Position numbers and translations under genes: made by a program. The notes under the pieces were generated by a model, which was not told the DNA's origin, did no database searches, and saw only the letters and a list, made by a program, of their open reading frames with translations. From positions 21,615 through 85,614 of the forward strand of contig JAJEKB010020787.1 of NCBI GenBank assembly GCA_022393335.1: DNA of 64,000 nucleotides, given 5' to 3'. Source of the stretch: Macrotrachela quadricornifera. Its lineage: Eukaryota > Rotifera > Eurotatoria > Philodinida > Philodinidae. This document shows, piece by piece, positions 38,383-50,190 of this stretch (its first letter is position 1; each line of letters begins with the position of its first letter).

Positions 38383-39411
38383 TCACTTTCGTATAACTAA
38401 ATGAAGACGTTCTTCCATATATTGTATTTTTTTTTCTTTAGATGCATTAAATTCTTCTGTTATATCAGATATTTCGATAAGTTCAACAGAACATGTTGAT
38501 CCTAGAAATATAAATGTAAACAAATTTTGTATGATAATATATAAATTACCAAATAGATGATTTACATCATCATCAGAAAGACGATGAGGAGGACCTACAA
38601 TATAAATTAATTAATGAAAATAAATTAAATTATATGACTAACCAGTTAGTTCATTAACATCATAATTATTAGCTACAATATAGTATCGTGTATGGTTAGG
38701 TGTCATTAATCGTAAAATAGTATCTCGATATCTGTCAAAGTAAATATTTCATTTTAAAAAAAATCTTAGTTTATACAGACTGTTCTCGATCTGCAATACT
38801 AATGGCTACTAAACTTCCACGATCCCAAATCCAATCAATAATTGGTAATGGTCTATCAATCGAAAAAAAAATATCTAATTAATTATAAAAATAAATAAAA
38901 ATAATTATTTACTGATTAAATGTTAAAAAATCAGTACAATATATTGTTATAGGATGATCAATACCCTGTATAAATAAATGAAAATGATTAAAAGATAATA
39001 TTTATATTTACTTTATAAATTTGACCATCTTTATTATTTTCAACATTATATTTTATATTATTTTCTTGAAAAAATGCTTCAATACCAAGTGGAGCACAAT
39101 CCATACCAATAACTTGATGCTTAGCATCTAATACTGCTTTCATATCTATTGTTTTACCACATAATGGAAATAGTACACATTGTTGTTGATCTGTTGACAT
39201 AAGTTTTGAGAGTACATATTTTCGAAAACGTCTTTCGTTTGAAAATAAATAGATTATATTAAAATAAATTAAAAATAATTGAAATTTACTCATTGACATT
39301 CAATCGATGAAAACCAATTTTATTCAAAACCCATTGTTCATTCCAAAACTTTGTATCATTATCTCTTGATGGTTGTTGTTGTTGTTGTTGTTCATCAACA
39401 GATGCACTCAT
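38383..39411 (-). CDS. TPMT: Thiopurine S-methyltransferase-like enzyme
   Basis: SAM-dependent methyltransferase of the TPMT family, cytosolic in animals, which methylates aromatic and heterocyclic thiols; the natural substrate here is not known. Seven exons in phase: 39411-39290, 39231-39012, 38965-38913, 38852-38781, 38731-38643, 38594-38550, 38501-38383; together they encode 239 residues, about the family length. Characteristic sequence: FWNEQWVLNKIGFH near the start, the SAM-binding FPLCGKTIDMKAV, GMDCAPLGIEAFF, IIDWIWDRGSLVAI and GPPHRLSDDDVNHLF. Residues about 8-13 are a polyglutamine run from a CAA repeat. The exon 4 donor is a less usual GTCTGT. Domain order and length suggest an active enzyme. 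Confidence 0.88.
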
Positions 39412-42400
39412 TGTTGTTTAATCTGTAAAATCTATAAATTATATTCTATTTATTTAACACATATTCTTTAAAAGAAGTGTCTTATGACTGTATCTAATAC
39501 TATTCTCTTCACAAAAGATTTTGTATATGTCATGCTTTTTATTTTTTGTAATCTTTTTCTCATTCTACGTTATCTTCGATGAAATTTTTATTTGAATACC
39601 ACAACGAAAGACTATACAGTATGATTCATTTAATAATACTAATTCTTTCAATTTATCAGAGTAAATGTGCTTGTATAAACTTTAATGTTGTTTACATTCT
39701 TTGAAATTACAATAAGACTATGTAACTAATACGATGATGGTTAATATAGTCATATATCTCAAACTGGATAAAGACTGTTGAGTGACCGTTTGACATAAGT
39801 TATGTATTCTGTTATGAAGCGAAAATATGATACTACGACATTGTTGGTGTATTCTCGAAAAAAAGACACGCACAACTGAATCAGGCGTAAAACAAAAGAA
39901 TAGAATATGTGAAGGCAACTAAAAGAACGACGGGAAAGAATGTGTGGAGGAATAAAGAAACCATAAAATAAAACGAGGGGCTATGTATATGCGTTACGTT
40001 TATACGTGTAAAAAAAAGAGATTGCGTAGCAATTGGACAAACCATGTAAATCTACACTGCCATCTATCAATTCAAGGAAAGTGAGAATAACGTGTTACAA
40101 CAATTCGTACTTCTCTTTCTTTCAATCCATTGTGCGCAGTAGAATATATCCCAAATCAGGCGTTTTAATATTCTGAAATTCGGACATTTTTGACAGTGTG
40201 TACTTCATTTTAATATAGTGTTTTAATGCATGTGAACCAAGATTAGCTTATCATATCTTTGTGTACACGCATCAAAACTGAATAGTTCATATATTTTTAT
40301 TACAAATGAGATTAATGAGAATAACCATAATATATGTAGGGGATCAACAAAAGCATGATAATGTGTAGTATTCTCAGACAAAATTTTAGATAACATCGAA
40401 CTATATAAAAATCAAGAAATGAAGAACATGGAAAAATTATCTATTTTGGCTTCTTATTTTTTAAATTTAATGTGCGATAGAATCTGACCGATGGAGGTTC
40501 ATTATTAACTCTTTGTTTCTAGTTATGCATTTAAATTACATAACATTAATTGAATTTCTTTACATAATTCTATAGTATAGAGATCAAATACCATCTGTAT
40601 ACATACCTCTCTAATACAAAAAATCCTTTAAATATAAAATACGATAAAAACAACAAGCTTCAGTCTTAACAAAAAAAAACATAAAAAACTATAAAGCTTT
40701 TTTGTTGATCATTTTGATAAGACAAAATTTTGGATTTTCTTGATAAATAATGGTGTTATAGTCAAACTATTAAATATTGTGAAATACAAGATGTCTGAAC
40801 ATATTTACAAATTAATTTACTGTACGAATATTTCTAAACAGATAAACTCTTGGATTTTTTGTATCGAAAGGTGTATCATGAAAAACTGTATTAAAACTGT
40901 AAGAATAAACCTTTATTGGCTTGTTCTGATGATTTCTTCCATATTTCCAATGAATTAATACTTAGATTGCAACTGGGCACGGTTCGTATTTTTTGAAAAA
41001 TGAACCGAATCATGTCCATCTCCGTTGGAGTGTACAAAAAGTTCGGATCATAGTGTTATTTAGCCATATACTAAGTGTTAAGAAATTTTCTTTCTATATA
41101 ATCTGACAAAGCAAAGCAAGCTCTATTTTTCTATCCTATTCTATCACACATTGTATTAGCCATTCGATGGCTTATCATACTTTAACAAGGTAAACGTACT
41201 GGATTGTATAGGAAAAATCGCGATAAAGAATAATGATAAAACAAGAAAATTTCCATTATACATTGTTGAAAATTACTAAATGCACTATGTTTGGATTTTA
41301 CTAATACTTCGAAATACTGATAATTTTCTGTTTCAACAAAGAAATCCTACTCTATAGACTATCTCCGCTCATTTCTGATTAATTTAAAATAGATACACTT
41401 CCTCAATTTTGAGAAAATATTTGAGATGGTATATATATCATCCCCATCAACAAAGGGTTAGATCATAAAGAATGAGAAAATTAAATGGCTATAATTTGCA
41501 TTTTAATTTTAAATTGCATAATATACTTAGATCTAATCAAAAGTTTGTGGAACATTAAATAAAAATATAAAGATAAGGAAATATTTTTAATTTTATTTGA
41601 TCAAATGTTGAGGATAATTGTCTTTATTATTTACATCAAATTCAATCCTTTTTAACAATTTGTTAAAAATTTTTTTGAAGTCTTTTTGAAAAGAATTTTA
41701 GATGCCTTGGGTCCTGTATGAGCTAATCATGTTTCATTTATTTAATCACTTAAACTGCGTTCAATAGAATTAGTTAGCCAAAAATTAGATAGTATTAAGC
41801 CTAGTCAATATGGTAAGTATGACATTGTACTGATGCCTCCTTTTTTCATCTAATTAATAACATTGTATCAGTAAGAAAAGGCCTCGAACAATTTCCAATA
41901 TAATATTGGGGAGTTACAGCCTTACCTTTGCCTACACTCAGGATTATTTGATTTAAAGAATATCCTAAACAAACTCTTGATTAAAATTTGTCTCCATGAA
42001 CCACAGTGTCAGATAATTCATCGTTAATCTTTCAGCTCACATCAAATGACTTATGAGTAACCTATCTAAAATACCACCCTCCAAGCTTTTGGTACATTGC
42101 AAGTATTATACTGTAGATATACTATTTAATTGTATGAAAAGAACGTATTTCACTAAGAAACGATGTTTTAAAGTATCTTTTTATTACAATAGCGAGCAAT
42201 TAAATTTATCTGACAAGTATATTATAAATGATTCTATCGAATATTGTTTCTTATTTTTGTATTCATTTCTATCAATTATATCTATGTAACAATCTCCATT
42301 GTTTTTCTGTTATTCGTTCCTTCCTAAAATTGAAACAAAATTTATGATCAATACAAATGAGATTTTTTCGTATGAAAGTACACGACACAAAGAAAAGAGT

Positions 42401-42500
42401 GATTAACCCATCTAAAAACTACACTATAATATTATTTCTTGTTGTTTCACTTTGGTAAATATGATATTGTAATTTATTATAAGTGTTGCTAAACTTCTCT
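39412..42500. other. Gene-poor AT-rich interval
   Basis: Open frames here (39718-39918, 40740-40958, 42053-42289) have no family resemblance, no signal sequence pattern and no splice support. The stretch 41690-42040 is slightly less AT-rich but broken by stops in all frames I tried. No RNA gene was recognised. Confidence 0.35.
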
Positions 42501-42516
42501 AGAATGTCTTTGTATT

Positions 42517-43190
42517 ATGTCAATCGTATTTATTGGGAACAATAGATTCAGTAAGAAAAAATGTACCGTTAGTTCAATAACAGTATCATGTGGTAGTATT
42601 AGTCGACGTGGTGATGTCATTACACAATATTACAATGATTGTAAAGTAAATCGTAGTTGGACAAGAGAAGCTTCTATTATAAATTTTGTACAAACATTTG
42701 CAATAAATATGAACAATTGGTGTCAATAATAATACTTCGTCTAGCTGCAATGTCAGCACTGCTTTCACATGTAACAACCAATAACCATGACGTATTGATA
42801 GTCTAGAGATGTTTATATTTTTAACATAAGTTAATTATTCTCAATTAAAATTAAAATGAATAAGATTGGTGTTACACTAGTTATTCATTCATATTGTACA
42901 TTAGGTTGGGATATTGACGAAGAAAAGCATTGTGTAAGTAACAAATACTAGTAGAATTTCAGATAATAATAATTATTTCAATCTACAGGTGTGTGATAGT
43001 AGTATGAGGTATTTCAATAAATATTTACATCAATATATTGTGTCTTGTATATAGGATAAACAATATGATAGTGTCAGACAATGATCACGTTGTGCTTATC
43101 TACCATCTGTTATTTAGAATGATTGTTATTGGCAATTTGATTGGATTAAGAATTGTGACAATCTGTTAATAATTTTAGAACAAGTGCCAT
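42517..43190 (+). pseudogene. Possible decayed cysteine-rich secreted-protein remnant
   Basis: An open frame at 42517-42729 reads CTVSSITVSCGSIS and ends with MNNWC. After two stops, a second run from 42855 reads CTLGWDIDEEKHC. It is followed by GTAAGT..AG intron-like joins to CDSSMR and, in another frame, DCYWQFDWIKNCDN. The repeated Cys and Trp suggest an extracellular module, but the stops and frame changes make it a remnant at best. I cannot name the family. Confidence 0.2.
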
Positions 43191-44080
43191 ATTTGACTGT
43201 TCCTACAGAAAATATATGATATAATTAAGTCTAGACAATAAAACAATATTTGAAAAAAAATTTCAAATATTCATAAATAGGTCAAATGATAATATTTCAC
43301 GAGACTATCAAATTTCACAAATGCATAAAATTATTCTGATTTGTCTGTAAATTGTGTTTTCAACAAATCATCTTCCTTTTCTTTGTATCTGTATAATTTT
43401 CATTACCGTTTATATTCTTTATGAACATATTAAAAAATACATCAATTCTTTGTAAAAATGTAAAATATAGATGTAGATAGTATTGCCAGCAGAGAATAAG
43501 ATAAGAATAGTTCGAAAGAACACATTCAGAACATAATTAACATTTATTGATAATTTTTTACATTACATGTGAAGACATTATTTTATATTTTTTTACATAA
43601 GTTACATAAATTAGTAAAATAACTAATGAATGATTAATTTTTTTTGTCTGCAATTATATATAAATATATATATACATTATATTTTATTCTGTCTGTATTC
43701 AAGGACGCTAGACAAATTACATCTCGATTTTTTTCTTCAAGTAACTTTTTCTTTTACATGTTTTTTATTACTTCTCAAAAATAAATGTGCTGTCTGCGTT
43801 CTTTCTACCTCAACGTGTAATGTGAGTGATATGTCTGCTTTATTTCGTAGACATATGACGCACCATAGCAGGTCAATAATAAAAAAACAAAAATACTTGC
43901 TCTATGGTTTTTATTTATTTTGACCTTACATACTTTTTTTTTTTTTCTTGAGTCATCAGAATTCATCATATTAAAATTAAAGAGAAAAAAAATGTCTAGC
44001 AATCTATAAAAGCACGCACTCATTATTCATCTATATTGTTTTAATTTTTTTCGCGGAAAAAAATGTCCTTGATAGTATTC
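43191..44080. other. Interval upstream of the tandem gene array
   Basis: AT-rich DNA with short AT microsatellite patches near 43660-43680. The open frames at 43630-43923 and 43805-44023 overlap on opposite strands and have no features. Nothing was recognised apart from the TATA box just downstream. Confidence 0.35.
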
Positions 44081-44090
44081 TATATATAAA
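44081..44090 (+). promoter_or_regulatory. TATA box of tandem-array gene A1
   Basis: TATATATAAA lies 33 bases before the start codon at 44123. A similarly placed TATATAAA precedes copy A2, which supports a short-leader TATA promoter for this family. Confidence 0.5.
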
Positions 44091-44122
44091 TTACGGATTG
44101 TCTAGTCAATTTTACAATCAAA

Positions 44123-44857
44123 ATGGCATTAGCTAATGGTATTCGATTTATCTGGTTAGATGCACATATTGGTCGCGCTGGAGACTATGAAGAATTTAAA
44201 AAAAGATTTGAAACTACATTAGAAGAAGCTGCAGCAATGCCACCTGATTCAATCAATGTACTTATTTGTGCCTTAGAGCTGAATGCAGCTCCATTTTTAT
44301 TTGTTCACAACCCTGAAGATGCAATAAAGCTCATTGAAACTCATCATGATAAACGAATTATTTTCATTTCATCAGGAACTCTTGGTAAAGATATTATTCC
44401 ACATATTAGTGCCAATTATCATAATGTTGATAGATTCTACATTTTCTGTGGATACATCAAAATGCATCTTGAATGGTGTATAGAATATGGTTCTTGTTTG
44501 AAAATGTTTGATTATGAAACTGATTTACTTGTTCGACTTGCACGTGATATATCGAATGATATTATTAAACAAGGAGAATCATATATGGGTATTAATGATG
44601 CAAAAAATGCACTTAAATGTTTTGAACATTCAGAAACTTTGAACATTAAAGCTAATGAAATTGATAACTTAAATGATAAATGCTTTATATATCTTAGAAA
44701 ACTTTATGGTAATGATAATAATGTTGGGTTGATTCAACGAGCAAAAGATATGCTAAATGGAAAGCCCCAACAACAACAAGAACAACAACAACAACAACAA
44801 CAAACAAGAGGAGAAGAAGAAGAAAATCTATCACAAGAAGAAACATTTAACAATTGA
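44123..44857 (+). CDS. Tandem-array protein A1 (receiver-like domain, subtype A)
   Basis: Intronless protein of 244 residues. It belongs to a family I associate with the N-terminal domain of bdelloid ADP-ribosyltransferase/TPR proteins, which share the pattern WLD...SG.LG..hvP.I...YhaC..W. Visible blocks are IRFIWLDAHIG, NVLICALE, PFLFVHNPEDAIKLI, KRIIFISSGTLGKDIIPHI, DRFYIFC and HLEWCIEYGSCLKMFDYETD. This order suggests an alpha/beta receiver-like fold. The stretch from about residue 145 to 195 is helical and TPR-like (INDAKNALKCFEHSETLNIK). A glutamine run (residues about 217-231) from CAA repeats precedes an acidic tail. No ART, kinase or DNA-binding domain is present. Function is unknown. 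A decayed copy of this same gene lies at 46112. Confidence 0.75.
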   Translation: MALANGIRFIWLDAHIGRAGDYEEFKKRFETTLEEAAAMPPDSINVLICALELNAAPFLFVHNPEDAIKLIETHHDKRIIFISSGTLGKDIIPHISANYHNVDRFYIFCGYIKMHLEWCIEYGSCLKMFDYETDLLVRLARDISNDIIKQGESYMGINDAKNALKCFEHSETLNIKANEIDNLNDKCFIYLRKLYGNDNNVGLIQRAKDMLNGKPQQQQEQQQQQQQTRGEEEENLSQEETFNN

Positions 44858-44905
44858 CATAAGTAAATATAAGTAGCTCCTTAACCGTTAATTTTATTCA
44901 ATATA

Positions 44906-45629
44906 TTTAGGGATATCCAAAAGTAGTGTCGGAGGTACCCTATTCTTTTATAGAAGACTTGGGAACGTATTCATTTTGTTATGGAGCAATAGAGAAAACG
45001 AAGTTCTATTTTACTATACTATTTGATTGCTATTCAGCTGCTAATCTAATAACAAAACTTCGATAAGAACCATTTTTGTGTAGAATTTAACTAACGCATA
45101 AGGCAAATTAATGTGCTTTGTATCTCAATTTTCAATCATTCAATACGTTGTATTAGAAAATAAAATATATCACAATGTACAGAGCGAAAAGCTCTACAAT
45201 CCATAAAATAGAACTAATTTTAATTATATATTTCTTGTTAAAGAAACCAAAATTTTGTGTTACTAATTCTCACTAATCCGAAAAAATCATGCGAAAAAAA
45301 CTTCCGTTTTTCTAATTTCATATATAAAATAAATTGTTCTTTATAAATTGTACAACTTTTCACGCTGCATTTTGTAATATATTTTGTTTCCTAATACAAC
45401 GTACTAAATGATTGAAAATTGAAATGCACAGTGTATTAATTTGCCTCATGCGTTAGTTAAGTTTTACACAAAAATATTTCTTATCGAAATTTTGTTATTA
45501 GATTAGCAGTTGAATAGCATAGAAAAATAGAACTTCGTTTTTTCTATCACTCCGTAAAAAAACAAAACTTCCTCAAGCCTTCTTTAAGAGAATAAGGTAG
45601 CTCCAACACTACTTTTGGATACCCCTAAA
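44906..45629. mobile_element. Family A foldback MITE with TA target duplication
   Basis: This is a 724-base near-palindrome. The left terminus TTTAGGGATATCCAAAAGTA and the right terminus, complemented TTTAGGGGTATCCAAAAGTA, are flanked by TA on both sides (44904-44905 and 45630-45631), which fits a Tc1/mariner-type origin. The arms run to the centre; the inner motif is GAGCGAAAAGCTCTACAAT near 45181, with its inverted partner GTACAACTTTTCACGCTGCA near 45347. There is no transposase. It separates gene A1 from its decayed copy, so it inserted next to or after the duplication. Confidence 0.85.
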
Positions 45630-46111
45630 TAGTTCTGACGTCGATAACAGTTAAGGGAGTAGTTCTTTTCTTTGTATTATTGTTTTTCTATTCTTCACCT
45701 TTATATATTTGTTTTTCTTTTTGTTACGCATTCAGGTGTTTTAAAATTGTAGTATTGTTTTGTTATGATGACAGAACAAAAAAAATCTTTCAAAGGATAA
45801 AAAAGGATGCCATGTGAACTGTTTGTTTCTTTTATTAGAATAACTCTAATCATTTCACTTTAACTTTTATGCTTGTTTTTTTTTCACATTTTTAGAAATA
45901 TAAACATATAAAAATAACGTTCATAGTGAGTCAGATTCAATACGTATTTTGTTGGTGAATTTCATTGATAAAATATATTTCAATGTTTAGTTTATAATCA
46001 ACATTCATCATTATTCAAATCTCGAACTCTATTTATGAAATTATTCGAATTGATCTTTCTTATCCTATTAGACATATTTCAGTTAAGTTTTTATTATTAT
46101 ACTTTAAATCA

Positions 46112-46480
46112 GCATTAACTAATGGTATTCGATTTATCTAGTTAGATAAACATTAGTCGCAATGAAGGCAATCAAGAATTCAAAAGAGTGTTTTAAACAA
46201 CACTGAAAGACGATGGAATAGTTCCACCTTATATAATTAGTGTATTTATTTGGACTTTAGAGTAGAATACAGTTTCATTTTTGTTTGTACCTATACTAGC
46301 AGCAACACTTATTAAATCCCATTATGATCAACAAATTATCTTTATTTAATGAGGATCTTTCGGTCAATACGAGACTGCATTTATTAATACTTTTTATCCT
46401 TAAGATGATAGATTCTATATCTTGTATGCAAAGATCGAGAATTATTTTGAGTTTAGTTTCGATTACGATGCTTGATTGCA
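46112..46480 (+). pseudogene. Decayed copy of tandem-array gene A1
   Basis: It starts GCATTAACTAATGGTATTCG, matching the start of A1 after its ATG. The similarity continues through FIWLD (Trp codon now TAG), the EEFKKRFETTL region, the ICALE and APFLFVHN regions and the HHDKRIIFIS region. Multiple in-frame stops and small indels are present, the start codon is gone, and similarity fades after about 46480. It is closest to A1, so it derives from it or from the same duplication. Confidence 0.75.
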
Positions 46481-47300
46481 AACAAATGTATTTCTTTTCT
46501 TTTTTTTAACACTTTTTATTTACGATGTCATTTCTTCTCCCAGCTTTTCGAATTCCTTCACACATGTGATCATTTATTTCATTGCAACTGTTAAAAATTC
46601 AATAGCTTTAAGAATATGCTTGCAGTATTTTACCTATCATGAAAATTAGTGGAAGGAACCTATTAGAAATTGAATTTATAGATAATACGTTACATATTTT
46701 TAGTTGTTGTACGAAAAATTGCTATCCATCCCTTCGAAGTTTAAGTTGTTTTCTCAAAAGCAAAAATTTGAATAAAATATCGAATGTATAAAAGAATCTG
46801 GGTCGTAGAGACTGGATTTATTTTGATTTATAGACTGCAATAATCACTTAAAATCTTCCTTTGTCAATAATTTAATTCGTATATTGATTATCAAATTGCT
46901 GGAGAATTTTTTTTCGTTTTTTTATTCTTCTATTTACTCAGACGGTCCTTGATTTATTTTTTTTTCTTTTCTCACTAATGGCTACTTTCATAAATTGCAC
47001 TTAATCTATTTAAATTTAGTTCACGTCCTTATTCATAACAATTATGATTATATATTATTTTATAAAAATTTTTCTTTAAGACATTTTAATTATGTTGACT
47101 CTATGGTATATATAAAGGAGATGATAAGGTAATGAAATAAGTTAAAAATAATTCTATAGCAAAAATTTTTTTTATGCCATCTGATTCATTAGATCAAGAT
47201 GCTATACCACAACTTATACGTCAATAATTTTACATTCATTTTTATTTACTCTTATCGATATATATAATATATTTTGTGTATCATATCATTTTAGATAAAT
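46481..47300. promoter_or_regulatory. Upstream region of tandem-array gene B1
   Basis: TATATATAAAGG at 47107-47118 is a good TATA box but lies 184 bases before the B1 start codon, further than in copies A1 and A2. Between them, 47174-47227 is a short open frame starting MPSDSLDQD, which could be an upstream ORF. The sequence just before B1 ends TATCATTTTAG, an acceptor-like site, so a 5'UTR intron is possible. Confidence 0.35.
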
Positions 47301-48032
47301 ATGTGTAATGATGCGTATGCGTCAAGTGAGGAAATTCCAAACCATATGATTGTTTGGCTTGATTTAAATATAGGAAGACGAGAAGATTATCAACGTTTAA
47401 AAGCTGCTTTTTCAAGTACAGCTGACCCAAATTATGTTAATCCAATAAGATTAATCGACAGAGATGATGAAGAAATTAATCGTACAGTAGGTTTTGAACA
47501 AGTCAATTTTGAAGGAGTCAAATTTTTATTAGCAGCATTTACTAATGTCGAACGTTGTGTTGATTTTTTGCAAGAAAATCAAGATAAAAAAATCTTTCTT
47601 ATAACATCAGGACAAATAGGAAGAGTAACTGTTCCGTTAATTATGGAGAAATGTAAAAATATTTTCACTGACCCAGTTACAAATGAACCATATTCATCAA
47701 TTTATATCTTTTGTCATAGTATTGAACGTAATAAAGATTGGATTATGAATCATCTCGATTATCTCGCACCACCATTCGTATTCGATAAAGATTTATTAGT
47801 ACGCATGATACGTGATATAGCAAATTATTTTGTTATTGAAAGCAAACGTCTATTGGAAAAAAATCCTCCAAATTATTTCGCCGCTCAGAATCGTCTTAAT
47901 TGGGCATTTACTTTGTATGATCGATATCGAACAATGGAAAAAGATCCATTAAGAGATGAATTTAATGAAATAAGTGAACTTTCTGACAAAATTGAAGAAG
48001 CACGAAATGCATTATCAGATGATGATGAATAA
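47301..48032 (+). CDS. Tandem-array protein B1 (receiver-like domain, subtype B)
   Basis: Intronless protein of 243 residues in the same family as A1. Blocks: MIVWLDLNIGRREDYQRL, KFLLAAFTNVERCVDFL, KKIFLITSGQIGRVTVPLI, YSSIYIFCHSIERNKDWIM, and FDKDLLVRMIRDIANYF. Compared with A1 there is an insertion rich in Asp and Glu after the first helix and one between KNIFTDP and YSSIYIF. The C-terminal helical part reads AQNRLNWAFTLYDRYRTM and ends with a short acidic tail (ALSDDDE). Of the family members here, B1 is the closest to the long bdelloid proteins in which I recall TDPVTNEPYxSIYxFC. No effector domain is attached. Function is unknown. Confidence 0.75.
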   Translation: MCNDAYASSEEIPNHMIVWLDLNIGRREDYQRLKAAFSSTADPNYVNPIRLIDRDDEEINRTVGFEQVNFEGVKFLLAAFTNVERCVDFLQENQDKKIFLITSGQIGRVTVPLIMEKCKNIFTDPVTNEPYSSIYIFCHSIERNKDWIMNHLDYLAPPFVFDKDLLVRMIRDIANYFVIESKRLLEKNPPNYFAAQNRLNWAFTLYDRYRTMEKDPLRDEFNEISELSDKIEEARNALSDDDE

Positions 48033-49669
48033 AATTTTTGCTAAATTTTTATTTAGAAAAAATATTTCACATACGCAAAAAATAAAAACCTTTTTTTTTA
48101 TATACATGTTGTTCCTTCTTCTATATTTTCGTTTTAATGACAACTTTTTAAATATGTATATGTGATATTTTGAAAATGTTCATTTATAAAATGATTAATA
48201 CTAAGAAGAAAATTTAATATAATTCTCATATTTTTGTTAAATAAATTGTTTGCATGTATCGTATGAAAATGTGACAATATCAAAGAAATTCATAAGTCAT
48301 ATCAATAGAAACTAAGCAAATTACAACTGTTTGAGATAATAGACGTAGTTTATTGTTCTATTTTTCAGCTTTATTTATTTTTGTGAATTATTAAACTATG
48401 TTTTTATATTGGCACATTTTCATTCACAGCTATATACATTCCATTCAATCATAGAGAGAAAACATGAATAATAAACCTTTTTTCCTTTATGATCTTTCTT
48501 GTAAAATTCTTTCTTTTACATTCTATTTCGCTTGGATTTTTTCAAAAGTCAAATCAACTTTTAAATAATCTTACTGTGGTGAAATATTTATTATTTTTAA
48601 ATTCGAAGAATTTTATCTCTAATTCTATTTCAAAGTGATTCTTTTTTATTATGTGACGACTGTAAAAAACCAGATTATGTGGTAGTTCAGACCCGTATAA
48701 ATGTAATATTAAACAACGATTATTAATTAAAAAAATCTGATAGGTTATTTAAAAAAACTATCGAAAATTAATTCTAAATCATTTATTATTTGAGTACATA
48801 TTGATATGTATATTGCGGTCATAGATTTATTTCCACAGTTCAACGTACAATGATATGAAAGATAATTTTTATCTTGAATCATATATCTGAGTCATTTACC
48901 AGTAAAAGATAAGTGATGTAAAAAACTGTTGATAAATATATTGTCAGAAAGAGAAAATATGAAGATTTTTTAACATTATCTTTATTATTTTTATTAAAAT
49001 ACCGTTAGCTAATTATTTCCATTTTATTTGATTTGATGCATATAATCATCAAGAAAATAAGTACCATAACTCGAATAAACATTTCCAAACATGTTGTGAT
49101 CAATGCCTTGAGTTATATCTAATGCAATTATTGTATTCATTCGTAATTATAACAGAGAGGTGTTCGACTTTTTTTTAGTCTCGGTCCCGGTCTTGATTAT
49201 AGGTAAAAAAATTTTCTTTCGCATATATCAAAATTCAGAATCGATTTTTCTTCTTAAACAAGTCCCATATGCATGTCAGTTGGCAGAGTACTATTTGAAG
49301 GGTAAACCTGAATTTAGTCGAAAAATAAAAATATCGAAGCAGAAATAAGGGTTGAAGGCAAAGGCGTAAGAGAGTGAATGAGTGTCAGAACGATCTCCAC
49401 TTCCGTCTCCTTTTGTTTCTCATCTTTTTACCTTTCAACATATATCTTATTTTATTTTCGAAATTATTCTGGTGAATCAAAGTCAAACGATTCATGCTGA
49501 AAATAGCAGAAGAAATGATAAAACATTGTACTTATAAGAAGACGTTTAAACTGCTACTGATTCGAATCTATATTTATTATATTTTGCATCCTGAAAATCC
49601 ACGCAAATTTTTAAAAAATTTGATTGTTGTTAACAAAATTGTGGTTTATTTATAAAAGGCTTGTATTGA
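48033..49669. other. Interval between B1 and its decayed copy
   Basis: AT-rich DNA without a recognisable gene. The open frame 49160-49348 (PVLIIGKKIFFR...) has no support. The stretch 49335-49435 is locally richer in G and C, with a purine-rich run, but shows no feature I can name. Confidence 0.3.
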
Positions 49670-50190
49670 GTTTGGAAAACAACTTCTTACTCGCAGCATT
49701 CACAAACGCTGAACGTTGTGTCGAATTTTTGGATCGACATAGAAACAAATGAATATTTTTTATTACATCAAAACAAATAGCAAAGCCTATTATACGTCCA
49801 ACTATGCTCAAATTTAAAACTATTTGTCACTGATCCAGTGACAAATAATTCATATTCATCAATCTATGTTTTTCATTATCGTATCTATGGATAAGTAGAT
49901 TGGATACTAGAATATATGAGTTATATTTATACGTTCGATTTTGATCGAGATTTATTAGTACGTATGATACATGATATAGCCCAATTACTTTGTTATCGAA
50001 AGTAAACGTTTTTTGGAAGAAAATCCTTCAAATAATGTGACAGCTCGCAATCGTCTTAATTGGGCATATACACTTCATGATCGATATCGAATAATGGAAA
50101 GAATTTCATTAGAGAAAGAATTTGATGAAGTTAATGAACTTTTCTCATTGATAGAAAAAGCAATAAAATAATCGAATGATGAAGATTTTA
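49670..50190 (+). pseudogene. Decayed copy of tandem-array gene B1
   Basis: The sequence follows B1 from its LLAAFTNVERCVDFL block (here CTTACTCGCAGCATTCACAA) to the C-terminal acidic region, including TTATTAGTACGTATGATACA (B1: LLVRMIRD) and CGTCTTAATTGGGCATATAC (B1: RLNWAF). The first 70 codons are absent. Several stops and frameshifts interrupt it, for example at AACAAATGAATAT near 49741. It is clearly non-functional. Confidence 0.8.

Noticed and set aside
39718..39918. Minus-strand open frame with a hydrophobic C-terminus
   Set aside because: Short, with no splice partners, homology pattern or promoter; such frames are expected by chance in this composition.
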